Source of the DNA: Mameliella sp. CS4
GTDB lineage: Bacteria > Pseudomonadota > Alphaproteobacteria > Rhodobacterales > Rhodobacteraceae
Direction of reading: 5' to 3'
Length of the DNA stretch: 62,503 nucleotides
NCBI RefSeq assembly: GCF_019392335.1
Contig: NZ_JAHXRQ010000025.1
Span: 1 to 62,503 of the forward strand
Positions within the stretch are counted from its first letter, which is position 1. Each line of letters opens with the position of its first letter. Positions 16,937 through 26,454 of the stretch are shown one piece after another. A program made the position numbers and the translations under genes. The notes beneath the pieces were generated by a model that saw only the letters and a list, made by a program, of their open reading frames with translations, did not search any database and was not told the DNA's origin.

Positions 16937-17854
16937 ATGCGACAGTTTTTGACGCTAGTCGGCGGGGTCGCCGTGCTAAGTGCGGCCGGCCTCGGCGTGG
17001 TGATCGCATGGCCTGTCGGCAGTCCGGTGACTCCGATTGCAACAGAGGGCAATATCGACCGGGGCGCATATTTGGCGCGCGCCAGTGGATGCATTGCCTG
17101 TCATACCAATTTTGAAGCGGGCGGCGCGCCACTTGCCGGAGGGGCGCCGCTTGAAACTCCGTTCGGAACGTTTTATACGCCCAATCTGACGACAGATCCC
17201 GAACATGGCATGGGCGAATGGACGACAGAACAGTTCGCAAAAGCCGTGCGGCAGGGTATCAGTCCCGATGGAACGCCGTACTATCCCTCTTTCCCATATA
17301 CGTTCTATGCGGATTTTTCTGACCAGGATATCGCCGACCTCTGGGCGGCTTTTCAAACCGTGCCACCCGTGGACGAGCCTGCGCCAGAAAACGACGTCGG
17401 ATTTCCATTCGATCAACGCTGGGGACTGAAGCTTTGGCGGGCAGCTTTCTTCCACGATCCCAATACGGAACCGGATGAGAGAAGAAACCCTGCCTGGAAC
17501 CGGGGGAAGGCGCTAGTGAATGGCGCTGCGCATTGTGCCGCCTGCCATACATCACGCAACTTCGCCGGAGGCAGAGAGCTAAGCGCCAGGTTTGCGGGTA
17601 ACGACCAACTCCCCGGCGGCAGCAAGGCACCGGCAATCAGGCCAGACGATCTCGCCAAAAATGACTGGACGGTCTCAAACCTCGCCTATGCGCTCCAGAC
17701 CGGTCTCACTCCTTCGGGTGACGCTTTCGGTGGTAGTATGGCTGAGGTGGTTCGCGAGGGAACACGGTTTCTGACACCAGTTGACCGCGAAGCGATGGCA
17801 CTTTTTCTGTTGAACAAGGACTCGGTTGAAACGGCAGACGCAGCGTCGAACTAA
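16937..17854 (+). CDS. Diheme c-type cytochrome
   Basis: 305 residues with an N-terminal signal/anchor and two heme motifs, CIACH (C52-H56) followed by TNFEAGGAPLAGG, and CAACH at about 197. The arrangement matches the cytochrome c subunits of membrane dehydrogenases (GAPLETPFGTFYTPNLT, SPDGTPYYPSFPY). No dehydrogenase large subunit is present, so here it more likely serves the multicopper oxidase or a quinol pathway. Starts 2 bp after the cytochrome c' gene. Confidence 0.88.
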   Translation: MRQFLTLVGGVAVLSAAGLGVVIAWPVGSPVTPIATEGNIDRGAYLARASGCIACHTNFEAGGAPLAGGAPLETPFGTFYTPNLTTDPEHGMGEWTTEQFAKAVRQGISPDGTPYYPSFPYTFYADFSDQDIADLWAAFQTVPPVDEPAPENDVGFPFDQRWGLKLWRAAFFHDPNTEPDERRNPAWNRGKALVNGAAHCAACHTSRNFAGGRELSARFAGNDQLPGGSKAPAIRPDDLAKNDWTVSNLAYALQTGLTPSGDAFGGSMAEVVREGTRFLTPVDREAMALFLLNKDSVETADAASN

Positions 17855-17860
17855 ATCCAT

Positions 17861-17886
17861 GTGGGGGCACGAGGCCCCCACTTTCT
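17861..17886 (+). terminator. Hairpin with T-rich tail between cytochrome and oxidase genes
   Basis: GTGGGGGC, loop ACGAG, GCCCCCAC (17861-17881), followed by TTTCTT. A perfect 8-bp GC-rich stem; it could partly terminate or attenuate transcription into the oxidase gene, whose start is only 12 bases away. Confidence 0.7.
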
Positions 17887-17898
17887 TGAGGACGAAAA

Positions 17899-19293
17899 AT
17901 GAACCAAACAAGACGGGATTTCATGCGTCACGCAACGATGGCCGGCTGTTCGGTGGCCATACCGCGGTCGGCTTTTGCCGAGAACCCGTTCGAGGACGTG
18001 GTTGCCAAGGTTGCGCGACAACAGATTCTTCCGGACAGTTACTCGGAAACAGAGATCTGGGGTTATGGCGGCCTCGTTCCGGCACCGGAAATTCGGGTCG
18101 CGCAGGGCGATCGGGTCCGCCGAAGGTTTTGCAATGAGATACCGGATCCCAGTTCGGTTCATTGGCACGGAATCCGTATCGACAATGCCATGGATGGCGT
18201 TTCCGGGCTCACTCAAGAGGCCGTGGCGACGGGGGCAAGCTTTGATTATGATTTCGTTGTACCGGACGCAGGCACCTACTGGTATCACGCGCACAATCGC
18301 TCGTACGAACAGGTCGCTCGCGGATTGCGCGGTCCGTTGATCGTCGAAGAAGCGGAGCGTCCGGACATCGATCGCGAGGAGGTCCTCATTCTGGAGGACT
18401 GGTTGCTCGACCCTGATAGCGGGCAGCTGTTCGACAATTTTGAACAGCCGATGATGATGAGCCACGGTGGACGTATCGGCAACTTTATCACGACGAACGG
18501 GCGCTATGATCTGACCTTGCCCGCGAAGCGTAACGAACGCATTCGATTGCGGATCATCAACGCAGCAAGCGCGCGGATTTTCCCGCTGAGGCTCTCGGGG
18601 TTCAGTGGCTGGACGGTGGCCTTGGATGGAATGCCAATCGGTCAACCCCAGCTGGTTGACGGCGAGTTGATCCTCGGCCCGGCACAGCGCGTCGACTTAA
18701 TTGTGGATGTGACCGAAGACGAAGGCGGCACCGCCCAAGTTCTTCGCATCGGCGATGACGATCAACTGACCCCGCTAGTGAGTTTTCCCGTCGACGGCGC
18801 AGTCAGTTCAGTACCAAGAGGCAAGCCGCTGCCGCTGCCGCCAAATCCAGCAGCACTCGCCCCGGACCTTGCCGATGCGCGTGATTTGCGGCTGGTCATG
18901 TCCGGCGGCGCGATGGGGCGAATGCAGTCCGCATTGCTCGGCGGGGAACGTCTTGGCTTCCGCCAACTTGCCCAAGCGGGCAAGTTCTGGGCCCTGAATG
19001 ATGTTGCCGAAATGACGGACACACCATTGGCCGATCTGTCCCTGAACGAGCCGGTGCGCTTGAAGATCGAAAACCAGACTGTTTTCCCACATGCAATGCA
19101 CCTGCACGGGATGCATTTCCGCGAGCTGCGCCCCGACGGCGCGTTCGGACCGATGCGGGACACAATCCTGTTGGCTGGCAACGAGTCGCGGGAGATCGCC
19201 TTTACGGCAGACAATCCCGGCAAGTGGCTGTTCCATTGCCACATGCTCAGCCATGCGGCGTCCGGCATGACAACCTGGATGCGGGTCACATGA
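17899..19293 (+). CDS. Multicopper oxidase (CopA/CueO-type), Tat-exported
   Basis: 464 residues. Twin-arginine signal (NQTRRDFMRHATMAGCS). All four copper motifs are visible: HWHG (H88, H90), WYHAH (H130, H132), HAMHLHGMHF and the C-terminal HCHMLSHAASGM that carries the type 1 Cys, His and Met. It probably oxidises Cu(I) to Cu(II) in the periplasm, as CueO does. The short length and lack of a long Met-rich insert set it apart from E. coli CueO. Its stop overlaps the next cytochrome start. Confidence 0.94.
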   Translation: MNQTRRDFMRHATMAGCSVAIPRSAFAENPFEDVVAKVARQQILPDSYSETEIWGYGGLVPAPEIRVAQGDRVRRRFCNEIPDPSSVHWHGIRIDNAMDGVSGLTQEAVATGASFDYDFVVPDAGTYWYHAHNRSYEQVARGLRGPLIVEEAERPDIDREEVLILEDWLLDPDSGQLFDNFEQPMMMSHGGRIGNFITTNGRYDLTLPAKRNERIRLRIINAASARIFPLRLSGFSGWTVALDGMPIGQPQLVDGELILGPAQRVDLIVDVTEDEGGTAQVLRIGDDDQLTPLVSFPVDGAVSSVPRGKPLPLPPNPAALAPDLADARDLRLVMSGGAMGRMQSALLGGERLGFRQLAQAGKFWALNDVAEMTDTPLADLSLNEPVRLKIENQTVFPHAMHLHGMHFRELRPDGAFGPMRDTILLAGNESREIAFTADNPGKWLFHCHMLSHAASGMTTWMRVT

Positions 19294-19772
19294 GGTATCT
19301 CGTTTGGTCCGTTCCCATAACTGTCGTCGTAGCCGCTTTCACATTTTGGCTATCGACCAGTGCATCCTCGGATGTCGACAGCGCGTCCAAGGCGGCGAGC
19401 TACGACATCGAAGAAGGTGCGTTGCTATACGCAGAGAACTGCGCGTCTTGTCATGGCGCGGATCTGGAAGGCCAGCCGGAATGGCGAACGCCCGGCGGGG
19501 ATGGGCGCCTGCCGGCACCACCGCATGATGAGACGGGTCACACTTGGCATCATCCTGACAGCCTGCTCTTCGACTACACAAAACTGGGGGGTGCGGCGCT
19601 TCTGGCGCGTCAGGGCGTCGAATTCGACAGTGGCATGCCCGGTTTCGCAGACGTGCTGACCGACCAGCAAATTCACAACATCCTGGCCTTCATCCGGTCC
19701 ACCTGGCCAGACCGCATCCGCGAAGTCCAGGCCGCGCGGACAGAAGCCGACGAACAAGGAGGAGATAACTAA
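19290..19772 (+). CDS. Membrane-anchored c-type cytochrome
   Basis: 160 residues from the ATG that overlaps the oxidase stop. One N-terminal helix (RYLVWSVPITVVVAAFTFWL), heme motif CASCH followed by GADLEGQPEW, and a class I fold ending with QIHNILAFIRSTWPDRIR. Translational coupling with the oxidase makes it a likely electron partner. Confidence 0.9.
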   Translation: MRYLVWSVPITVVVAAFTFWLSTSASSDVDSASKAASYDIEEGALLYAENCASCHGADLEGQPEWRTPGGDGRLPAPPHDETGHTWHHPDSLLFDYTKLGGAALLARQGVEFDSGMPGFADVLTDQQIHNILAFIRSTWPDRIREVQAARTEADEQGGDN

Positions 19773-19773
19773 A

Positions 19774-20505
19774 ATGCGTTTCAGACAAGCGTTCACGACG
19801 GTTGCGATAGCTGCCTTGCTTCCGATACCGGCACTCGCCGACGAACTGTCAGAGGCACGGGTCAAGGAACTTGTGCTCGAAGCAATCCGCGAGAACCCGG
19901 AGATTGTTATGGAGGCCGTGGCAATTCTTGAACAAAGGCAGGCGCAGGCGCAGGAGCTCAGTCAGGCCCAAGTTCTGAATGAACAGCGCGATCTGATCGA
20001 GAAAGACCCGAATGCGCCGGTTCTTGGCAACGCCGAAGGGGACGTCACCGTTGTGGAATTCTTCGACTACAACTGTCCCTATTGTCGACGGGTCAAACCA
20101 GAGGTGCGTGCTTTGATCGAAGACGATCCCAACATTCGCCTCGTCTATCGTGAGTGGCCCATTCTCGGAGACGGATCGGTGTTTGCCGCGAAAGCGGCCT
20201 TGGCAGCGCGCAAACAGGACAAATACGAAGAGTTTCACTGGGCGATGATGGGGCTGAAGGGGCGCGCCGAAGAGGCCTCCGTGCTGCGCGTAGCCGATGA
20301 GATCGGCCTGGATATCGCGCAGTTGCGCAAGGACATGGAAGCACCCGAGGTCGAAGAGCACATTGCGACCTCCATGCAACTGACTCGAGCTCTGGGATTC
20401 AACGGCACGCCGTCGTTCGTAATCGGTGACGCACTGGTCCCGGGCTTCGTCGAAAAGGCGCGGCTTGTCGAGTTGGTCGAGGAAGCCCGAAAAGACGAAG
20501 ACTGA
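19774..20505 (+). CDS. DsbA-family thiol:disulfide oxidoreductase
   Basis: 243 residues with a signal peptide (cleavage near ALA-DEL), an N-terminal extension with an EIVMEAVAILEQRQAQAQEL helix (DsbA-like Com1 type), the active site NCPYCRR and cis-Pro loop GTPSFVIGD. It may oxidise or isomerise periplasmic thiols such as those in cytochromes and copper proteins, with the DsbD-like protein at 12084-14213 as reductant. Last gene of the run; a hairpin follows. Confidence 0.92.
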   Translation: MRFRQAFTTVAIAALLPIPALADELSEARVKELVLEAIRENPEIVMEAVAILEQRQAQAQELSQAQVLNEQRDLIEKDPNAPVLGNAEGDVTVVEFFDYNCPYCRRVKPEVRALIEDDPNIRLVYREWPILGDGSVFAAKAALAARKQDKYEEFHWAMMGLKGRAEEASVLRVADEIGLDIAQLRKDMEAPEVEEHIATSMQLTRALGFNGTPSFVIGDALVPGFVEKARLVELVEEARKDED

Positions 20506-20511
20506 AATTTT

Positions 20512-20543
20512 GTGCCCGGACCGCCCTTGGGTGGTCCAGGCAC
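20512..20543. terminator. Bidirectional terminator between dsbA-like gene and copZ
   Basis: GTGCC-C-GGACC (20512-20522) pairs with GGTCC-A-GGCAC (20533-20543), one mismatch, with an inner CCC/GGG in the loop. It lies between convergent stop codons, and AT-rich sequence (AAATTTTG) adjoins on the left. Confidence 0.65.
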
Positions 20544-20547
20544 TGCA

Positions 20548-20748
20548 TCAAGCGGCCGCAGGTTCCACGTTGTAGCCCGCATCCCGAATGATCGCTTGGA
20601 CCTGATCGGCTGGTAACACGCTGTCGACATGCACCTGTCGGGCAGAAAGGTCACATTCTACGCCTGCATTCGGGTCTGCGCTCTTCACCGCGCTTTCGAT
20701 TGCTGCGGTGCAATGTCCACAGCTCATGTCCGGAACACTGAACTTCAT
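20548..20748 (-). CDS. copZ: Copper chaperone CopZ (HMA domain)
   Basis: 66 residues, the whole being one heavy-metal-associated domain: MKFSVPDMSCGHCTAAIESAV with the Cu(I)-binding MxCxxC, and the usual ferredoxin-like ending AIIRDAGYNVEP. AAGGAGTGG precedes the ATG at 20748; the frame is open further upstream but that part overlaps the promoter region. It delivers Cu(I) to the ATPase encoded divergently. Confidence 0.93.
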   Translation of the reverse strand: MKFSVPDMSCGHCTAAIESAVKSADPNAGVECDLSARQVHVDSVLPADQVQAIIRDAGYNVEPAAA

Positions 20749-20780
20749 CGGAACCACTCCTTGATCTGATTTCTGTCGGT

Positions 20781-20811
20781 GACATGGGGTGTCCCCCCGC
20801 TGGAAGGTCAA
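20781..20811 (-). promoter_or_regulatory. Possible CueR-type promoter of copZ
   Basis: Minus strand TTGACC (20811-20806) then TTCCAG, with CATGTC placed 19 bp downstream. The left half-site matches the other CueR-type promoters, but the right half (GACACC) is degenerate and the -10 poor, so this is a weak call. Confidence 0.4.
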
Positions 20812-20840
20812 GAGAAAATATTTATTTGTCGCCCCCCCCA

Positions 20841-20871
20841 TTGACCCTCCAGTTACTGGAAGCCTTATATT
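20841..20871 (+). promoter_or_regulatory. CueR-type promoter of the copper ATPase
   Basis: TTGACC (20841-20846), 19-bp spacer CTCCAGTTACTGGAAGCCT with the dyad TCCAG-TTA-CTGGA, and -10 TATATT (20866-20871). Transcription would start near 20878, so a start at 20881 would be leaderless; the ATG at 20902 leaves room for a short leader with AGGTGA. Confidence 0.85.
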
Positions 20872-20901
20872 CCACTTCGAATGGAAAAACAGGTGACACA
20901 T

Positions 20902-23412
20902 ATGCCCGAACCCAAACAGATCAGCCTGCCGATCGAAGGCATGTCATGCGCGTCCTGCGTTGGCAGGGTCGACCGCGCATTGAATGCAATCGACGGCGTA
21001 GAGGATGTGTCGGTGAATCTTGCTTCCGAAAGCGCACGTATGAGCGTGGACGCGCACAAGGGCATTCCGGAAGTCATCGAAACTCTCCGCGAGCTGGGCT
21101 ACCCCGCGCGGAAGGCCAGGGCCGAACTCACGATTGAAGCGATGTCCTGTGCCTCTTGCGTCGGGCGGGTGGACAAGGCGCTTGCCGCCGTGCCTGGAGT
21201 GGTCGAGGTGAACGTCAACCTCGCCTCCGAGACGGCGACGGTGGTTTACGTCGAAGGTCTTGTCACGACATCCGATCTGGTAAAAGCAAGCGGCGTGGCA
21301 GGGTATCCAGCAACCGTGGCAACGGCCCAAGCCGGTGACGACAGGGTCGCGCGCAAGGAGGAAGAGGCTCAGGCCCTTGCCAAACGGGTCATCTTTGCCG
21401 CCATCCTCGCCTTACCGGTCTTTCTGATCGAAATGGGTGGCCACGTCATTCCGGCCGTTCATATGCTGATCGAGACCACGATTGGTCAGCAGACGAGTTG
21501 GCTTCTTCAATTCGTGCTGACGACAATCGTTCTCTTCGGCCCGGGCCGGACGTTTTACACCAAGGGTTTCCCGGCCCTATTCCGGGGCGCGCCCGACATG
21601 AACAGCCTCGTCGCGGTCGGCACCGGGGCGGCTTACCTCTATTCCGTAGTTGCGACATTCGTACCGTCGGTCCTGCCTGACACGCTGCGCACCGTCTATT
21701 TCGAGGCGGCAGCGGTCATCGTCGTTCTGATCCTTCTGGGACGGTTTCTCGAGGCGCGCGCCAAGGGGAGAACGGGCGCGGCCATCCAGAAGCTATTAGG
21801 GCTTCAGGCGCGGACTGCACGCGTGATGCGGGACGGAGAAAGCGTCGAGATCGAGATCGATGCGCTGGTTCAGGGTGACATCGTCATCGTGCGCCCTGGT
21901 GAACGCATCGCGGTCGATGGCGAGGTCATCGAGGGGACCAGCCGCGTCGACGAAAGCATGCTGACAGGCGAGCCGATCCCCGCTGAAAAAGGTGCCGGAG
22001 ATACGGTGACCGGCGGGACGGTCAACGGCGCCGGAAGCCTGCAGTTCTGCGCCACGCGGGTCGGCGCCGACACGACCCTGGCGCAGATTATTCGCATGGT
22101 CGAAGAGGCCCAGGGCGCCAAACTGCCGATCCAGGGATTGGTCGACCGGATCACCTTGTGGTTCGTGCCTGCCGTGATGGCGATCGCGGCGGCGACCGTG
22201 CTGGTCTGGCTGTTTTTCGGACCTGATCCGGCCCTGACAATGGCGCTTGTCGCCGGTGTGTCGGTGCTCATCATCGCGTGCCCCTGCGCGATGGGGCTTG
22301 CGACGCCGACCTCCATCATGGTCGGTACGGGGCGTGCCGCAGAAATGGGTGTCCTGTTCCGCAAGGGCGACGCCTTGCAGCAGCTCGATTCCGTTGATGT
22401 TGTCGCTCTCGACAAGACAGGCACGGTGACCGAGGGGCGACCCGCACTGACTGACCTGATGCTGGCCGAAGGGTTCGATCGCGAGACGACGCTTTCGAAG
22501 ATCGCCGCCGTGGAGTCGCTTTCCGAACATCCTGTCGCGGACGCCATCGTGCGCGCCGCCCGGGCTGAGGGCGCCCCGCTTGTGGGGGCCGAAGGATTCC
22601 AATCGGTCACCGGTTTCGGCGTGCGCGCCTTGGTTGAAGACGTGGAGGTGTTGGTTGGGGCCGACCGCTTCATGGCCCGCGAAGGCGTTGACGTCTCGGC
22701 ATTGGCACAAGAGGAAACGAAGATCGCAAGCAAGGGTCGCACGGCGCTTTACGCTGCCATCGACGGGCGTATCGCCGCCGTGATCGGCGTCGCCGATCCG
22801 GTCAAACCGGCAAGCCGCGCAGCCATCGCAGCGCTGCACGAGAAGGGTCTTGCGGTTGCGATGATCACGGGGGACAAACGCGAAACCGCTGAAGCCATCG
22901 CCCGCGAAACCGGCATCGACCATGTCGTCGCGGGCGTTCTGCCAGACGGCAAAGTCGCGGCGCTCGATACGTTGCGTGAGGGCGGCAAGCGCATCGCCTT
23001 TGTCGGCGACGGGATCAACGACGCCCCGGCACTGGCGCATGCGGATGTGGGCATCGCCATTGGAACCGGCGCCGATGTGGCCATCGAGTCCGCAGATGTC
23101 GTCCTGATGTCCGGTGACTTGCGCGGCGTGGTGAATGCCTTCGAGGTGTCCCGGCGGACCATGCGTAACATACGGCAGAACCTGTTCTGGGCCTTTGCCT
23201 ACAATGTCGCGCTGATTCCGGTCGCCGCCGGGGTGCTCTATCCGGCCTTCGGGCTATTGTTGTCACCGATCCTCGCGGCCGGCGCGATGGCTTTGTCCTC
23301 GGTGTTCGTTCTGACGAATGCCCTGCGCCTGCGAGGCATCGCGCCGGCGATGGACGAGCAGCGCGCAATCCCGGCAGAGCTGGCAGCCGCCACTCCTGCT
23401 CCAGCAGAATAA
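20902..23412 (+). CDS. copA: Cu(I)-exporting P1B-type ATPase CopA with two HMA domains
   Basis: About 836 residues. Two N-terminal HMA domains, each with MSCASC, then eight membrane helices with the CPC motif (IACPCAMGLATP), actuator TGE (LTGEPIP), phosphorylation site DKTGTVTEG, nucleotide-binding SEHPVADAI and hinge GDGINDAPAL. These define a Cu+ efflux pump. The start at 20902 is preferred over 20881 because of AGGTGA upstream and the position of the promoter. cueR follows 12 bp downstream. Confidence 0.95.
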   Translation: MPEPKQISLPIEGMSCASCVGRVDRALNAIDGVEDVSVNLASESARMSVDAHKGIPEVIETLRELGYPARKARAELTIEAMSCASCVGRVDKALAAVPGVVEVNVNLASETATVVYVEGLVTTSDLVKASGVAGYPATVATAQAGDDRVARKEEEAQALAKRVIFAAILALPVFLIEMGGHVIPAVHMLIETTIGQQTSWLLQFVLTTIVLFGPGRTFYTKGFPALFRGAPDMNSLVAVGTGAAYLYSVVATFVPSVLPDTLRTVYFEAAAVIVVLILLGRFLEARAKGRTGAAIQKLLGLQARTARVMRDGESVEIEIDALVQGDIVIVRPGERIAVDGEVIEGTSRVDESMLTGEPIPAEKGAGDTVTGGTVNGAGSLQFCATRVGADTTLAQIIRMVEEAQGAKLPIQGLVDRITLWFVPAVMAIAAATVLVWLFFGPDPALTMALVAGVSVLIIACPCAMGLATPTSIMVGTGRAAEMGVLFRKGDALQQLDSVDVVALDKTGTVTEGRPALTDLMLAEGFDRETTLSKIAAVESLSEHPVADAIVRAARAEGAPLVGAEGFQSVTGFGVRALVEDVEVLVGADRFMAREGVDVSALAQEETKIASKGRTALYAAIDGRIAAVIGVADPVKPASRAAIAALHEKGLAVAMITGDKRETAEAIARETGIDHVVAGVLPDGKVAALDTLREGGKRIAFVGDGINDAPALAHADVGIAIGTGADVAIESADVVLMSGDLRGVVNAFEVSRRTMRNIRQNLFWAFAYNVALIPVAAGVLYPAFGLLLSPILAAGAMALSSVFVLTNALRLRGIAPAMDEQRAIPAELAAATPAPAE

Positions 23413-23424
23413 CGGAGGTCCGAC

Positions 23425-23823
23425 ATGAACATCGGAGACGTTGCCCGACAATCGGGTGTGCCCCCAAAAACAATCCGCTACTACGAGGACATCGGGCTGA
23501 TCCGCCCGAACCGAAGTGAGAACGGCTATCGCGCATTCACCGAGAACCACGTTCACAAGCTGGCGTTTTTAGGTCGCGCACGGGCCTTGGGGTTCACCAT
23601 CGAGGATTGCAGGACGCTCCTCGCTCTCTACGAGGATGAAAACCGCGAAAGCGTTCAGGTGAAGGCGGTTGCGGAAGACCATCTTCGCCAGATCGAGGAG
23701 AAGATAGAGAAACTGCAATCCATGAGAACGACGCTTACCGATCTTGTGGAGAAATGTGCCGGGGATCATCGTCCGGATTGCCCGATCCTCGCAGATCTCT
23801 CACCTGTACGAATGTCCGAATAG
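23425..23823 (+). CDS. cueR: MerR-family copper-responsive regulator CueR
   Basis: 132 residues. N-terminal winged HTH (NIGDVARQSGVPPKTIRYYEDIGLI), a long dimerisation helix, and a C-terminal metal loop with two Cys (KCAGDHRPDC) matching the CueR Cys-x7-Cys spacing. GGAGG precedes the ATG. It should activate the TTGACC-N19 promoters found in this window on Cu(I), Ag(I) or Au(I). Confidence 0.92.
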   Translation: MNIGDVARQSGVPPKTIRYYEDIGLIRPNRSENGYRAFTENHVHKLAFLGRARALGFTIEDCRTLLALYEDENRESVQVKAVAEDHLRQIEEKIEKLQSMRTTLTDLVEKCAGDHRPDCPILADLSPVRMSE

Positions 23824-23844
23824 ACGGGGCCGGTTCGGCGCGTT

Positions 23845-24138
23845 TCAGAACCAGATTGCGCGGACCGGCATCCAGATACCCATGAAGATCATCATAAGGT
23901 TTTCCGTCAGTGAAATGAACCCCAGCGGTACGGAACTGTCACCGCCGACGCAGGCGCATTTCAACTCTCTTTTTTCGATGTAGACAGCCTTGAACACGCT
24001 GACAGCGCCGACCGTGCCGATGAACAGGGCAACCGGAGCCGAGAGCCACAGCAACGCGCCGGCAGTCATCAGGATACCTGCCAACGCTTCGCCGAAGAGA
24101 TATAGCTGAAAGTTGGTGATGGCCCTGAGGGGCGGCAT
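23845..24138 (-). pseudogene. MauE/DoxX-like membrane protein, 5' end lost
   Basis: 97 residues visible: four hydrophobic segments and the Cys motif LKCACVGG followed by VPLGFISLTENLMM, the C-terminal half of MauE-type membrane proteins that supply reducing power to periplasmic thiols. In the family the CxCxG segment sits near the C-terminus of a protein of about 130-150 residues, so the N-terminal helix is missing. The frame continues upstream without a stop into the adjoining IS256 remnant, which has evidently cut it. Confidence 0.6.
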
Positions 24139-24191
24139 ATCATGGCGGTGTTCACGCGCCGCAATTCTCCGAAGAGAAAGGGATATGCCAC

Positions 24192-25229
24192 ATGACGAAG
24201 TCTACCATCGCGCCGTTGCCCGATCCATCCGGATCTTCGCCCGATCCGCTGACGGAGGTTCTGCGCTCCGGTGCGCGCCGGCTGATCGAGCAGGCGGTGG
24301 AGGCGGAACTGACCGCTCTGCTTGCCGCCCATGCCGGTGAAACGACTGGAGACGGCCGGTCCCGCGTCGTGCGCCACGGCTATCTGCCGGAGCGCGAGGT
24401 GATGACCGGGATCGGCCCGGTGCCGGTGAAGGTGCCCAGGGTTCGCGACCGGGCTGCCGGGGCCGAGAAGGTTCGGTTCACGTCATCCATCCTGCCGCCC
24501 TATCTGCGCAAGGCGAAGTCGGTCGAGGAATTGCTGCCCTGGCTCTACCTCAAGGGCATTTCCAGCGGTGATTTCCAGGAGGCGCTCGCGGCGCTGCTGG
24601 GGCCGAACGCAGCCGGGCTCTCCTCGACCACCATTTCGCGTCTGAAGGCGGCGTGGTGGGGCGAATATGAACGCTGGCAGCGGCGCGACCTCGGCACCCG
24701 GCGGATCGTCTACATCTGGGCCGACGGGGTCTACTTCCGGCCGCGCATGACCGAGGACAGGCAATGCGTTCTGGTGCTGATCGGCGCCGACGAATGGGGC
24801 CGCAAAGAGGTGCTCGGTCTCACCGACGGGTATCGCGAGAGCACCCAGAGCTGGCGCGAGCTGCTGTTCGACCTCAAGCGCCGCGGCCTCAGCCGGGCGC
24901 CGGAGCTGGCGATCGGCGACGGCGCCCTGGGGTTCTGGGCCGCGCTGCGCGAGGTGTTCGGCGCCACGCGGGAGCAGAGATGTTGGGTCCACAAGACCGG
25001 CAATGTCCTGAACGCGATGCCGAAATCCGTGCAGCCCAAGGCCAAGGGCCACTTGCACGACATCTGGCAGGCCGAGACCAGGGTCGATGCGGAAGCCGCC
25101 TTCGAGTTCTTCGTCGGCACCTATGGTGTGAAATACGACAAGGCGGTAGCGAAGCTGGTCAAGGATCGCGACGTGCTCCTCGCCTTCTACGACTTCCCGG
25201 CGGAACACTCTCATGATCGCAGTCAATGA
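24192..25229 (+). pseudogene. IS256-family transposase, C-terminus truncated
   Basis: 345 residues, mutator-type: N-terminal EAELTALLAAHAGE, zinc-ribbon-like region, RNase H-fold core with YIWADGVYFRPR (Asp) and AIGDGALGFWAALREVFG (Asp), CWVHKTGNVLNAMPKS. Homology ends at LLAFYDFPAEH and the last six residues are junk, so the third catalytic residue (Glu) and about 70 residues are lost. Presumably inactive. Confidence 0.8.
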
Positions 25230-25325
25230 TTTTGTCACGCTGGATCGACCGGCCCAATCGCCGGGAGTATTTTGTATAGATGTGCAAGGCTGGAGGTGGA
25301 ACTGAGACGACGGTTGAGTATACTC

Positions 25326-26213
25326 TCATGCACGGGTTGGATACCGCATGATCGTGGTTGCGTCTTGGAGCTGCCTCTTTCTGGAAACGAGCGTCAGCCT
25401 TTCAAGGACTGGCTCACAATGCTTCCCAAGGGTTCTCCACCGTGTTCCACCCCCAGGTTTGCACATCAGCTGATCGGGGTGTTGTGTTTTTGATGAATGA
25501 GCGTCAGGCGGGGTGACCTCCTGCGCAATCGCCCAGATGAAGCCGGCCATCTCTCGTGCAATCGCGGTGTTGGCCACCACTGTCGGCTTGCCGCATGCCA
25601 CGAGGTGCTTGTAGCGTCGGCACATTCGCATCTGGCCTTTCCAGGCGATGTCGCGCGCGCCTTGCGGGAGGCCCTCCATCCGGTCTACCTGCTTGCGACC
25701 GACACGGGGCTGCATCCTGTAGCTCCAGGCACCTTCAATCAACACGCGGCGCGCCAGGCTGCTGCCGACTTTCGTTATGCCGCCACGCCTGACCGTGTTG
25801 CCACTGGAATGTTCGGTGGGGGTTAGGCCGAGATAGGCCATAAGCTGGCGAGGCGTTGCGAACCTGCGGAAGTCTCCAACTTCTGCCACCACAGTAACCG
25901 CGACAATGAAGGCAACACCACGCATGGCCTGTATCGCCTGAACAACGGGCGCGAGGCTCCAATCCGGGAGCAGCTCGGCAATCTGCGCCTCAAGCCGCGC
26001 GACGCGTGCTTCGGCGTCGGTCACCGCGTGAATGTAATCCTGGAAAACGATCTGCTGAGCTGAATGCTCAAACCGGTTTGTCGACAACCAGCGCCGATAG
26101 GCCTTGGTCCAACTCTTCTTGCCGGGGTACTGGCGGCCATGTCTCAGCAGAAAGCTCTGAAGATGTTGGCGGGCCTGGTTTGCGACGCGCACGGCCGTCG
26201 CGCCTGCGCCCAT
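25326..26213 (-). pseudogene. IS110-family transposase, N-terminus missing
   Basis: 295 residues corresponding to the C-terminal Transposase_20 part (VQAIQAMRGVAFIVAVTVVAEVGDF, PRQLMAYLGLTPTEHSSG, GNTVRRGGITKVGS). The N-terminal DEDD catalytic domain is absent. An in-frame TGA lies two codons before the ATG, and the region just upstream reads on as transposase-like (RRREQWAQARR) in another phase, suggesting a frameshift plus truncation. Confidence 0.75.
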
Positions 26214-26314
26214 TGCTCACGCCGCCGAATGATGGCACGCAAAAGGGGAACAAGCTCGACTTACGACTGGCCCTGAAAAAAGGGGCAGGTCACAGTCCTC
26301 TGAAAAAGAACAAC

Positions 26315-26338
26315 ATTCCAGCGCTGGAGGGTTCCAAA
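26315..26338. promoter_or_regulatory. MerR-like dyad without its gene
   Basis: TTCCAGCGCTGGAGGG contains the perfect dyad CCAGCGCTGG (26318-26327). On the minus strand TTGGAA, 19 bp and TGTTCT could form a MerR-type promoter pointing into the IS110 remnant; no good plus-strand promoter is visible. It may be an orphaned copper promoter whose gene was replaced by the IS. Confidence 0.35.
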
Positions 26339-26454
26339 AGTTCGAAGTTTCGTAGTTTCAAGGCAACAAAGGCGCGTCGTTTGCCCCGGTTCACGGCTTC
26401 TTTTCTTTACCCCTGACGCGCACTGAATTTTCATGGGTCCGAGGAGATCGCGCC

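Larger units (their letters stand above)
24139..26214. mobile_element. Two insertion-sequence remnants abutting each other
   Basis: An IS256-type remnant (left) meets an IS110-type remnant (right). Neither has a complete transposase and exact ends could not be set. The junction lies between 25206, where the IS256 protein homology stops, and 25325. About 100 bp between them holds no gene. The block separates the MauE-like fragment from the second L,D-transpeptidase. Confidence 0.6.

Noticed and set aside
21796..23040. A 414-codon minus-strand frame opposite copA
   Set aside because: Antisense shadow of the ATPase; no domain recognised.
26318..26327. A CueR promoter for the second L,D-transpeptidase
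   Set aside because: The dyad is perfect but the only usable -35/-10 pair points the other way, into the IS110 remnant.
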